54,244 bases of DNA. Source: an uncultured Oscillospiraceae bacterium. GTDB taxonomy: Bacteria > Bacillota > Clostridia > Oscillospirales > Ruminococcaceae. Every line of letters begins with the position of its first letter. Positions within the stretch are counted from its first letter, which is position 1. Position numbers and translations under genes: made by a program. The stretch is from assembly GCA_934448295.1 (NCBI GenBank), contig CAKSEY010000020.1, positions 1 to 54,244 of the forward strand, in the 5' to 3' direction. Shown in pieces: positions 47,858 through 54,244 of this stretch. A model generated the notes under the pieces. The model saw only the letters and a program-made list of their open reading frames with translations, was not told the DNA's origin and ran no database searches.

Positions 47858-48318
47858 GGAAGTTCCTGAGGGGCTTCGCCTATGCCGCCGCCGGGATAGC
47901 CCACTGCCTGAAAGAGCGGAATTTCCGGGTGCATTTATGCGCCGTCTGCTTCGTTAGCTGGTTCGCGCTGAAATTCTACGAGCTTTCCCGCGCGGAATGG
48001 GCGGCGCTGCTGCTGACTTTCGCCGCAGTGCTGTCGGCGGAGGCGGTCAATACCTCAATAGAGCGGCTGTGCGACAAGGTCTCAAACGAGCGCAGCGAGC
48101 TTATCCGCCGCAGCAAGGACTGCGCCGCAGGAGCCGTGCTTATCCTCGCCATTTTCGCGGTGGGAATCGGCATTGTGCTGTTCTGGGACGCTGAGCGCTT
48201 CGCGGCTGTCGGGGAGTATTTCACCTCCGCGCCGCTGAGATTCCTGTGGCTGGGACTGGCGGTGATTGCGGCGGCGGCGTTTGTTTTCCTGCCGGAAAAG
48301 CTCAAAGACAAAAAGTAA
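47854..48318 (+). CDS. dgkA: Diacylglycerol/undecaprenol kinase family protein
   Basis: The 154-residue membrane protein starts MRKFLRGFAYAAAGIAHCLK and has the signature VLSAEAVNTSIERLCDKV. It has three kinase-type helices, plus a fourth C-terminal helix (LGLAVIAAAAFVFLPEKL) beyond the usual length. In Gram-positives this family phosphorylates undecaprenol or diacylglycerol for wall and lipid synthesis. Its location after ybeY is the conserved Firmicute order. Confidence 0.9.
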   Translation: MRKFLRGFAYAAAGIAHCLKERNFRVHLCAVCFVSWFALKFYELSRAEWAALLLTFAAVLSAEAVNTSIERLCDKVSNERSELIRRSKDCAAGAVLILAIFAVGIGIVLFWDAERFAAVGEYFTSAPLRFLWLGLAVIAAAAFVFLPEKLKDKK

Positions 48319-48328
48319 TGCATATAAT

Positions 48329-48358
48329 AAAAGGTGCCGGAGATCCCGACACCTTTTT
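48329..48358 (+). terminator. Terminator of the phoH-ybeY-dgkA operon
   Basis: AAAGGTGCCGG and CCCGACACCTTT form a stem with a short loop, followed by a run of Ts, 10 bases after the dgkA stop. Confidence 0.85.
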
Positions 48359-48373
48359 CAGAAAGGAACAGCC

Positions 48374-48775
48374 ATGACCCGCGCTGAATTTGAACGATAC
48401 ATAGCCGAATACTACGCAGCGACACCCGACCACCCGTGGGATTCCGACCCGGACTACGCGGTGTTCCGGCACAGCGAAAACCGGAAGTGGTTCGCGCTGA
48501 TAATGGAGATACCGCGCTCAAGGCTGGGGCTTCCCGGGGAGGGGAAAATCACCATTGTGAACCTCAAAAACGACCCGGTAATGTCCGGTTCGCTGCGGTC
48601 TGAGCCGGGAATTTTCCCCGCGTACCACATGAACAAGCAGAGCTGGATATCTGCGGCGCTGGACGGCAGCGTTCCGGACGAAACGCTGAAGCTGCTGACG
48701 GATATCAGCTTTCAGCTCACCGCGCCGAAAATCAGGCGCAGGCGGCAGGGAGGTGCAGATGAAGCCACAAAATGA
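48374..48775 (+). CDS. MmcQ/YjbR-family protein
   Basis: The ATG at 48374 follows GAAAGGAACAGCC; the frame extends upstream through the terminator, which is not coding. The 133-residue protein (MTRAEFERYIAEYYAATPDH, PWDSDPDYAVFRHSENRKWF, ALIMEIPRSRLGL, KNDPVMSGSLRSEPGIFPAY, HMNKQSWISAALDGSVPDET) has the MmcQ/YjbR double-wing fold pattern, a CyaY-like possible DNA-binding family of unknown role. Its end overlaps the start of the patatin-like gene. Confidence 0.88.
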   Translation: MTRAEFERYIAEYYAATPDHPWDSDPDYAVFRHSENRKWFALIMEIPRSRLGLPGEGKITIVNLKNDPVMSGSLRSEPGIFPAYHMNKQSWISAALDGSVPDETLKLLTDISFQLTAPKIRRRRQGGADEATK

Positions 48776-49637
48776 GATCGGGTTCGTCCTCTGCGGCGGC
48801 GGAGGACGCGGCGCCTATCAGATAGGCGTGTGGAAGGCGCTTCACGAGCGCGGATCCGACCGGAACATCACCGCCGTTTCCGGCGCCTCCGTGGGCGCGC
48901 TGAACGCCGCGCTTTTCGCCTGCGGAGATATCCCCCTGGCGGAAAGGATATGGCGTTCCCTGCGGCAGTCGGACATCGCCGACCCTGTGGAGACCGCCGG
49001 GCGGGTGCTTTCAAAGGTGCTGGATTACCTCGGCTCAGAGAACCGCACAATTAATATCCCCACCCCGGAGGAAGCCGCCCGCGCGGGGCTGTTTTCAAGC
49101 GGCGGGCTTATCTCGCTCATTGAAAGAAACGGCGTGAACGACTGCGTTTCCGGCTGCGGAACTCCCTGCTTCGCCTGCTGCCACAATTCCTCTGACGAGC
49201 GCCCGGAGTACTTCGACCTGAGCGCCCTCTCCCCGGCTGAGATCACCGATTATCTGACCGCAAGCACGGCTATCCCGGGAGTGTTCCCCGCAAAGGAAAT
49301 AGGCGGCGCGTACTACCGCGACGGCGGCATCTCCGACAACACCCCGGTGAAGCCGCTCTACGACATAGGTCTGCGGAAATTCGTGATATCATATCTCGGA
49401 AACGAAGCCGCCGACCTGTCGCAGTTCCCGGACGCGGAATTCCTGGAGCTTTTCCCGTCTGACGAGATACTGCTCGGCAGGCAGGAAAAGCGCGTTTTAA
49501 AGGTCGGCACGCTGGATTTCGACGGAGAAAACGCCGCCAAGCGGATAGAGCTGGGGTACGCTGAAACGCTGAGATTCCTGGACAGCGCGGCCGGAGCGTT
49601 TTTCCAGCCGCAGCTCCTCCGGAATATTCCCGGCTGA
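48759..49637 (+). CDS. Patatin-like phospholipase
   Basis: The ATG at 48759 follows GGGAGG; the GTG at 48753 is within that site. The 292-residue protein has the oxyanion loop VLCGGGGRGAYQIGV, the nucleophile elbow AVSGASVGALNA (Ser of GxSxG) and the catalytic Asp in YYRDGGISDNTPV. The serine-aspartate dyad is complete. It has no signal peptide and should act as a cytoplasmic or membrane-associated lipid acyl hydrolase. Cysteines cluster in DCVSGCGTPCFACCHNSSDE, an unusual insertion that could bind metal. Confidence 0.9.
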   Translation: MKPQNEIGFVLCGGGGRGAYQIGVWKALHERGSDRNITAVSGASVGALNAALFACGDIPLAERIWRSLRQSDIADPVETAGRVLSKVLDYLGSENRTINIPTPEEAARAGLFSSGGLISLIERNGVNDCVSGCGTPCFACCHNSSDERPEYFDLSALSPAEITDYLTASTAIPGVFPAKEIGGAYYRDGGISDNTPVKPLYDIGLRKFVISYLGNEAADLSQFPDAEFLELFPSDEILLGRQEKRVLKVGTLDFDGENAAKRIELGYAETLRFLDSAAGAFFQPQLLRNIPG

Positions 49638-49680
49638 CCTGAGCATAATACCCTTGCAGCAAATTTTCCGGAGGCGCAGC

Positions 49681-49827
49681 ATGAATATTGTACCATGCAG
49701 CGAAAACTGCCGGTGGCAGTGCGATGGCGCGTGTACTCTCAGCGACCTGACCCGCCCGGCGGCTTCCGCTGAATCAAAGTGCCGCTATTTTGAGAAAGCG
49801 GAGCATGACAGCTCTGGAAAGTCATAA
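49681..49827 (+). CDS. Small Cys-rich peptide (48 aa)
   Basis: A short frame with GGAGG seven bases before the ATG encodes MNIVPCSENCRWQCDGACTL, followed by SDLTRPAASAESKCRYFEK. Five cysteines are spaced as in a zinc-knuckle or ferredoxin-like mini protein. Similar short peptides occur throughout Ruminococcaceae and are sometimes misannotated; no function is known. The strong terminator right after it supports real transcription. Confidence 0.6.
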   Translation: MNIVPCSENCRWQCDGACTLSDLTRPAASAESKCRYFEKAEHDSSGKS

Positions 49828-49863
49828 AGCAATATCCGCCCTTTTTCGAGGGCGGATATTTTT
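49826..49863. terminator. Bidirectional terminator at the chromosome-prophage border
   Basis: ATATCCGCCC and GGGCGGATAT form a 10-bp stem with a short T-rich loop. TTTTTT follows rightward, and the stem directly abuts the last prophage gene stop, so both operons end here. Confidence 0.9.
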
Positions 49864-51177
49864 TCAGTTCGTTATATCGTATGTGATTTTGAGCGTATGC
49901 TCGCTTGTTTTCACCAGCGGCTGGCTGAGGTTATTTATCGTAGCGAAGTAGCAGGAAGCAAGCCCGAGGAACGGATTAAAGCTGCCGTCCCTGGTAGGAT
50001 CGCTGTACGGCTGGCACATCATGACGTAAGGAAGCTGGACGTCCACCGCCGGGCACGGAACAAGCGACGCCGGAGTGTACACCCAGAAAAATCCGCTGTC
50101 AAGGTAAAGATAAGCGTTATACATATCCATGCGGTACATGAGTACCCCGTTAAGGAAGGTGAAATTGGATTCGTTATGCTGACCCGTTATCGGGGTGCTC
50201 TCGATAACGCCCGGGGCGCTGTATATGTCCACCCCATTGGAGGTAGCGATAAAGAACTTCCCGTTGTGGAACGCCGCCGTAAACACATAGCTATAGTACT
50301 GCGCCAGCCCGTAGGTTCCCTGGTCGATAATGGAAAAATCGTCCATGCTGACCCCCGCGTAATCTATTCCGTACCCATCATCCGTGCTGTGCACTGTCGA
50401 ATAGAAATACAGACAGTTCTTCTTCGGGTCATAAAACAGTTTTGTTACATTCGAAACCGTAAACGGCATTGTCACTTCAACAGTGCTCGCCGGCTCCTGC
50501 TTTACCGTCAGCCCGGCGGAGTCGTTTATTCCCACCGCTGCGGGATCCAGGCACTTCACCCTTGTGAACGCCAGCACTGTCCAGGTATTTGCATAATAAA
50601 AATAAGTGTGCGTTTTCTTCTGGAACGTCCCCACATATCTGCCGTATGAATTACCCGCCTGGATCGTGTAGCTTCTGCCGTCTCCCATTTCAGTGGGGCT
50701 CATGAGAATAACGCCGTCCCTGTTTCCCTCCAGCGCCCCGGTGTTTCCAAAGGTCCTGCTGGTGAGCGCCGCGCACTTTATCGTGCCGTTCGCCTTGTCC
50801 GTCGCGAAATCCCAGGTGAAGTGATAGCCGTTCTCCATGGGATAGCATTCGTTGTCGTTCCTGGTGCCCCGGCAGACGTCCGTACCGGAATACGCGTCCC
50901 CGGCGGTCGCCACTATCCTGATATCCTTTCCGGGCATAACGTTGTCCGCGCGTTCCTCCAGCTCGTTCCCCAGGAGCATTATCCCGCCGAAAAGCTGGTC
51001 GTACAGCGGCAGTACGTTCTTGATGAAATCCGAGTAGCTGAACTTGTTCAACAGCGTATAGGCGGGCGGGTTCAGGATGCGCTTTACCGCGTCAGTCACC
51101 ATGTTGTGCTCCGTTACCTGGCTGACTATCCTTCCGGTTTTCGCCTCCGTCAGCGTGAATGTTGCCTTTCCTTCCAT
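49864..51177 (-). CDS. Phage tail appendage / structural protein
   Basis: The 437-residue protein starts MEGKATFTLTEAKTGRIVSQ, then VTEHNMVTDAVKRILNPPAY, typical of appendage proteins of Firmicute phages. The middle consists of beta-rich aromatic repeats (YFYYANTWTVLAFTRV, KLFYDPKKNCLYFYSTVHST, FLNGVLMYRMDMYNAYLYLD) like a propeller or fibre. The C-terminus (FATINNLSQPLVKTSEHTLK, ITYDITN) resembles phage tail protein ends. It is last in the operon, the usual place for a host-contact protein. It abuts the upstream gene. No catalytic motif is seen. Confidence 0.6.
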   Translation of the reverse strand: MEGKATFTLTEAKTGRIVSQVTEHNMVTDAVKRILNPPAYTLLNKFSYSDFIKNVLPLYDQLFGGIMLLGNELEERADNVMPGKDIRIVATAGDAYSGTDVCRGTRNDNECYPMENGYHFTWDFATDKANGTIKCAALTSRTFGNTGALEGNRDGVILMSPTEMGDGRSYTIQAGNSYGRYVGTFQKKTHTYFYYANTWTVLAFTRVKCLDPAAVGINDSAGLTVKQEPASTVEVTMPFTVSNVTKLFYDPKKNCLYFYSTVHSTDDGYGIDYAGVSMDDFSIIDQGTYGLAQYYSYVFTAAFHNGKFFIATSNGVDIYSAPGVIESTPITGQHNESNFTFLNGVLMYRMDMYNAYLYLDSGFFWVYTPASLVPCPAVDVQLPYVMMCQPYSDPTRDGSFNPFLGLASCYFATINNLSQPLVKTSEHTLKITYDITN

Positions 51178-52664
51178 TATGTAACCTCCTTGTTCATTTC
51201 ACTGCTTACCTGGAGCGCGCCGACATATGGCTGGAACATACTCCACCGCTCCGTCTTTTCATAGAGCGACAGTTTGTCCCGCTGGCTTCCGGAATTGCCG
51301 TAAATGCCATGTCCCACCACGGTCGCCAGCATATCTCCGGCGCCGATGTACGCGTCCCCGGTCTTGGTGCGCGCGGTGACATAGATACGGTTCTTTCCCG
51401 CCGGGAGCTTCTCGGCGAGGTGGTAGACGTGTATCAGGTTGCTGCCCTCTCTCATGGTCTGTACGATCTTTCTGGGGACGTCCGCGCCGTTCACATTTAT
51501 CAGGAATATCAGGTGATCCGCCGTGCTTTCCTTTGCCGTGAGATTCACGTCAAGCTGCGCGAAGCAGTCCTCCGTGCTCTCAAACTCAAAATCCGCTATG
51601 ATCTGCGGCGCGTCCTTGACGGCTATCTGCTCCTTGTTCACCCGGCGGTAGTACACCGCGTTCTTCGTGTGGAGAAGCTGCTCCAGCAGCTTTTCAAGGT
51701 CTCCCGGCTCCTCGTCGTTGACCCTCGTCCTGGAATAAAGCACCGCGGAAAGCCCCCCGTTGTAGCTGTATTCGATCTCGCTTATCACCAGCCCATACAG
51801 CATTTTTCCATCAAGGAAATGGAGCATATCTCCCGCTTCAAGGAACGGCATTCCCTGCATATGGAGCTCCGCGCCGAAATACGAAAACGGCTTGAACATC
51901 GAGTACATCGCGTCCGCCATAGCCTGCGTGGCAAGCGGGTTGTACTGCTCCACCGTGGATATCTGCGCGCCGTTTCCCGCCTGGAGCTCCCCGTCCCCGG
52001 TGTTGATTTTAACGCAGGTGACCACCGACCTGCCCATGTTGCGCTGAACCTCCCAGCAGTTCCTGTCCTGGAGCTCAAAGTCTATCGCGGAGAGCGAACG
52101 CTTCATCACGAACCTGCCATAGCGGTCTATCTTTGCGCTGGCGCAGTTTATTCCCGCGATATAGCCAAGCATATCCCTGACGGTGCAGCCCTCCGGGACT
52201 GTCTCAATGGTCTGGCTTATGCCTGTATCAGCGCACTCCAGCCCCGCAGCCTCGCAGACGTTTGTGAGAAGCTGCCGCGAATTCACCGGAAGCTCCCCGG
52301 AATAGCGGTAGTCCGTGTCCAGGCTGTACATTTTGTCGTAAGCGGTCACGCTGATATAATTTCCGCGGACGTACCGCCTTGCAATGTAGAACACTCCCAG
52401 CGGGCACCACTCCTCGCCGTCAAAGCTGATGGACGCGCGCACCTCCGCCCCGGTGGAAAGCTCCCCGGAATAAGCCGCCGTGAAATGCAGGCGGTTCGCG
52501 CATGCCGTGCCGATGGTGAACCAGTCCGGGTGCACCACGTCGTCGAAATCCATGTCGATTATCCTGTCGTCCAGGAACTCCACCCCGTCCGCCACTATCC
52601 TGCACCAGACGCTGCGTCCGTTTTTCTGCGCCAGCTCAATGAATCTGTCCGAAACATTGACCAT
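51177..52664 (-). CDS. Phage tail / baseplate-hub-like protein
   Basis: The 495-residue protein starts MVNVSDRFIELAQKNGRSVW. It has the hub-type pattern SFDGEEWCPLGVFYIARRYV and GNYISVTAYDKMYSLDTDYR, then QLLTNVCEAAGLECADTGIS and GCTVRDMLGYIAGINCASAK. It has MLHFLDGKMLYGLVISEIEY and a C-terminal beta domain with KLPAGKNRIYVTARTKTGDA. These features resemble tail or baseplate proteins of Firmicute siphophages. It abuts the appendage gene downstream and follows the 114-residue gene by a short gap. Confidence 0.6.
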   Translation of the reverse strand: MVNVSDRFIELAQKNGRSVWCRIVADGVEFLDDRIIDMDFDDVVHPDWFTIGTACANRLHFTAAYSGELSTGAEVRASISFDGEEWCPLGVFYIARRYVRGNYISVTAYDKMYSLDTDYRYSGELPVNSRQLLTNVCEAAGLECADTGISQTIETVPEGCTVRDMLGYIAGINCASAKIDRYGRFVMKRSLSAIDFELQDRNCWEVQRNMGRSVVTCVKINTGDGELQAGNGAQISTVEQYNPLATQAMADAMYSMFKPFSYFGAELHMQGMPFLEAGDMLHFLDGKMLYGLVISEIEYSYNGGLSAVLYSRTRVNDEEPGDLEKLLEQLLHTKNAVYYRRVNKEQIAVKDAPQIIADFEFESTEDCFAQLDVNLTAKESTADHLIFLINVNGADVPRKIVQTMREGSNLIHVYHLAEKLPAGKNRIYVTARTKTGDAYIGAGDMLATVVGHGIYGNSGSQRDKLSLYEKTERWSMFQPYVGALQVSSEMNKEVT

Positions 52665-52675
52665 ACATTCTCACC

Positions 52676-53020
52676 TCATTTCTGCTGCATTACCAGCTTG
52701 ACCCCGCCGTAAAGCGTGACTCCGTTCACAACGGTGACTGCGGGCGCCGGCTCGTCAGCTATGTGGAATTCCTCCGTGACCTCGCCCTCCGGCGCCTGAA
52801 ATTTCACTGTCACGAATATCTCCCTGGTCAGCGCCCGGAGCTGCTTCAGCTCCTTTTCGGTAAGCAGCCCGAACAGCGCCGTCAGGCGGTATTTTCTGTT
52901 CACAAGGTCGATGAGCATATCTCCCCGGGTGTTATACCGGATATCCGTACGGCGGGTCTCCCGCTGGACGGAAAGCTCCGTCACCTTTGTGAATTCAATG
53001 TCGTTTATGGTTATAGTCAT
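52676..53020 (-). CDS. Small phage structural protein
   Basis: The 114-residue protein (MTITINDIEFTKVTELSVQR, TDIRYNTRGDMLIDLVNRKY, EKELKQLRALTREIFVTVKF, GVTLYGGVKLVMQQK) has a beta-rich start, a helical middle and a beta end ending in Tyr-x-x-x-Lys-Leu. It resembles the small tail-adaptor-like proteins encoded just before tail proteins in phages. The exact role is unknown. Confidence 0.5.
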   Translation of the reverse strand: MTITINDIEFTKVTELSVQRETRRTDIRYNTRGDMLIDLVNRKYRLTALFGLLTEKELKQLRALTREIFVTVKFQAPEGEVTEEFHIADEPAPAVTVVNGVTLYGGVKLVMQQK

Positions 53021-53029
53021 GTCGTCCTC

Positions 53030-53161
53030 CTAGCGCTGCTTCTTTGATTTCTTGATGTTGAGCTGACGCGCAAGCTCGCGGTTTCCCTCCCTGATGAGCT
53101 TTGCCAGGCGGTAGCTTTCCTCTCTGCCGCTGACAGGCTTTGTCTTGTTCTGCTTTTCCAC
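53030..53161 (-). CDS. Very small basic phage protein (43 aa)
   Basis: A GTG-start frame with GGAAGGAGG just upstream encodes MEKQNKTKPVSGREESYRLA, followed by KLIREGNRELARQLNIKKSK and a Lys/Arg end: a single basic helix. It is too short for most gene callers. Tight spacing to both neighbours supports translation. The function is unknown. Confidence 0.55.
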   Translation of the reverse strand: MEKQNKTKPVSGREESYRLAKLIREGNRELARQLNIKKSKKQR

Positions 53162-53177
53162 TGAGTCCTCCTTCCCG

Positions 53178-53525
53178 CTATTCCGCGCGGTGGCTGCCGC
53201 CGGTCTTTCTTGCCGTAATTCTCCAGTGATGAGGCTCCTCCCCGGCGAAAAGCTCCGTCTTTGTTATCTCAAAGCTCTCGCCACAGTAGGCTATCGTCTG
53301 CCCCGCCGTGAATTCAGCGTCTGCCGGGCTGGAATTCACGCAGTCGAAGTACATGACGATCTCTGTGCACTCACGCGTATTGCCCGCCGCGTAATCCGTG
53401 ATCTGGCTGGTGCGTATGATCCTTACGTCCGTAAGCTGCTCAGTCCTGTACCCGGAAGCGGTGGGAGTCATAAGCGCTGCGCCGTCGGTCAGGAGCTCTG
53501 CCGGAATAGGCTTAATTCCGCTCAT
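53178..53525 (-). CDS. Phage head-closure / minor capsid-like protein
   Basis: The 115-residue protein (MSGIKPIPAELLTDGAALMT, EQLTDVRIIRTSQITDYAAG, EIVMYFDCVNSSPADAEFTA, GQTIAYCGESFEITKTELFA, PHHWRITARK) has the beta-barrel pattern with a terminal trio of strands seen in head-tail stopper and minor capsid proteins. It overlaps the connector gene by ATGA, matching the usual capsid-connector-stopper order. Confidence 0.6.
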   Translation of the reverse strand: MSGIKPIPAELLTDGAALMTPTASGYRTEQLTDVRIIRTSQITDYAAGNTRECTEIVMYFDCVNSSPADAEFTAGQTIAYCGESFEITKTELFAGEEPHHWRITARKTGGSHRAE

Positions 53526-53932
53526 TCCCGCACCTCCACTCCGGCAAACAGGCAGCCGGCGGCTCTCAGCAGCCTAACAACGTTTACTCCCGCCGTGTCT
53601 GAATCGCTGCGGTACACCTCGGAGGAATTGCTCTGGCTTGACTGCGTGCTGTACGAATAGTCCCCGATAGACACCTTCTCGCTGCCTGAGCTGGAAGCCC
53701 TGATGTTTTCAACGTCCTCCATCTCCCTGAGAAGCTGGTAGGTCTGGAACCCCGCCGCCTGCTTCACCAGCTCGGAGGGCTTCCCGCCGGACTTCACAGC
53801 CTGCTCGGCTCTGCCGTCGGACAGACCGTTGATGATGTAGCAGCTCCGCATTATGCAGCTCGGGATATTTTCCTCCTTCACCACCGGGAATCCCATGTTC
53901 TTGTATTCATCGACCGTAATAAGAAGCATTCT
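53522..53932 (-). CDS. Phage head-tail connector-like protein
   Basis: The best start is the ATG at 53932 (MLLITVDEYKNMGFPVVKEE), seven bases after AAAGGAG; the upstream ATGs are too close. The 136-residue protein is mostly helical (IPSCIMRSCYIINGLSDGRA, LVKQAAGFQTYQLLREMEDV). It has a Ser/Gln/Tyr-rich loop (IGDYSYSTQSSQSNSSEVYR) and an end containing VVRLLRAAGCLFAGVEVRE, the layout of gp6/YqbG-type head-tail connectors that follow the capsid gene. Confidence 0.6.
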   Translation of the reverse strand, partial: RMLLITVDEYKNMGFPVVKEENIPSCIMRSCYIINGLSDGRAEQAVKSGGKPSELVKQAAGFQTYQLLREMEDVENIRASSSGSEKVSIGDYSYSTQSSQSNSSEVYRSDSDTAGVNVVRLLRAAGCLFAGVEVRE

Positions 53933-54001
53933 CATTCTCCTTTCATATTGCAGATAGGCGGCAGCCAAGCCGCCGCCTATCATCATATCCGTTCAGGTAC
54001 C

Positions 54002-54244
54002 TTAAGCTCCAAGAGAAACCGCGATAACCGCCTTCTTGTTGTCCGGAATGAACAGGTCGTGATACTTGCGGTAGTCAATGTCCCACGCGTCCGCAAACTG
54101 GTTTGCTTCCGGGGTGATGATCTTCACATTGTCGGTCTTGGAAATCGCTACGGGGGCTGTCTTGGGGCAGATGACCCAATTAATATCCTTAGCCCCCGCC
54201 GCAGCCGCAAAACCTCCATCACCGTCGGCCTTAAACGTATACGC
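54002..54244 (-). CDS. Major capsid protein, C-terminus (partial)
   Basis: The frame enters at the right edge and ends at a TAA at 54002-54004. The visible 80 residues (DINWVICPKTAPVAISKTDN, VKIITPEANQFADAWDIDYR, KYHDLFIPDNKKAVIAVSLG) are the conserved C-terminal end of HK97-type-like capsid proteins of Firmicute phages, with the DxxxYRKYHDLFI pattern. It fits the position upstream of the connector gene. The rest lies outside the window. Confidence 0.65.
   Translation of the reverse strand, partial: AYTFKADGDGGFAAAAGAKDINWVICPKTAPVAISKTDNVKIITPEANQFADAWDIDYRKYHDLFIPDNKKAVIAVSLGA

Larger units (their letters stand above)
49864..54244 (-). mobile_element. Prophage structural module (partial)
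   Basis: Seven leftward genes run from the C-terminus of a major capsid protein through connector-type proteins to two large tail/appendage proteins, ending at a strong terminator. Start-stop overlaps show one operon. No tape-measure, tail-tube, lysis or integrase gene is present in the window. The element continues to the right. Confidence 0.7.

Noticed and set aside
51159..52712. A 517-residue rightward frame opposite the phage hub-like gene
   Set aside because: It has Arg/His/Val-rich shadow composition and lies against the direction of a coherent phage operon.

Overview
The window comes from a low-to-mid GC Gram-positive gut-type Firmicute, most likely Ruminococcaceae/Oscillospirales. 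The evidence is a phoH-ybeY-dgkA cluster, a GH9 cellulase, a DUF4358 lipoprotein, strong AGGAGG ribosome binding sites, promoters with 17-base spacers, and a Tn1549/CTn-type conjugative element. Four blocks are visible.

(1) About 1-6784: the right part of an integrative mobilizable element (IME). It carries an ABC exporter (N-terminus only), a GHKL kinase / LytTR regulator pair, two XRE-type regulators on face-to-face promoters, a MobV relaxase split by a one-base frameshift, a 55-residue ORF and a large serine recombinase. It is inserted in the methylase/helicase gene of the next block, which it truncates at a GA dinucleotide.

(2) About 6785-37.9 kb: an integrative conjugative element (ICE) transcribed almost entirely leftward. 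From right to left: RepA-like initiator, ParA, ParB, a small ORF, a zeta-toxin-like kinase, a DUF3801/PcfB-like protein, VirD4 coupling protein, Maff2, VirB6-like, PrgI, VirB4 (broken), a cytosine methyltransferase-like protein, a CD1108-like protein, a small membrane protein, DUF4315, topoisomerase III, a RelB/YoeB toxin-antitoxin pair on the opposite strand, a large surface protein, a double-SpoVG protein, and a giant ArdC/LtrC-YodL-methylase-SNF2 polyprotein. The ICE's own relaxase and integrase are not in the window and should lie left of position 1. A 16-bp palindrome occurs three times next to ICE genes and looks like a shared operator.

(3) About 38.1-49.8 kb: GC-richer chromosomal DNA. 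One leftward operon holds a GH9 enzyme, a tandem SGNH hydrolase and a DUF4358 lipoprotein. A second leftward operon (TM1266-like regulator, NMT1/SsuA-type lipoprotein, fused permease-ATPase) sits behind a leader with promoter, molybdenum-cofactor-like riboswitch and terminator. Rightward genes are a hypothetical protein, an amidohydrolase, phoH, ybeY, dgkA, an MmcQ/YjbR protein, a patatin-like lipase and a Cys-rich peptide.

(4) 49.86-54.24 kb: a leftward prophage structural module running from the major capsid C-terminus through connector proteins to tail/appendage proteins, with no tape-measure gene.

The most unusual signals are: a covarying double-hairpin repeat family (three copies, two in frame inside conjugation genes); a TnpV-like gene overprinted on the linker of the polyprotein; the riboswitch-controlled transporter; a palindromic inverted duplication that breaks virB4; and the shared palindromic operator.
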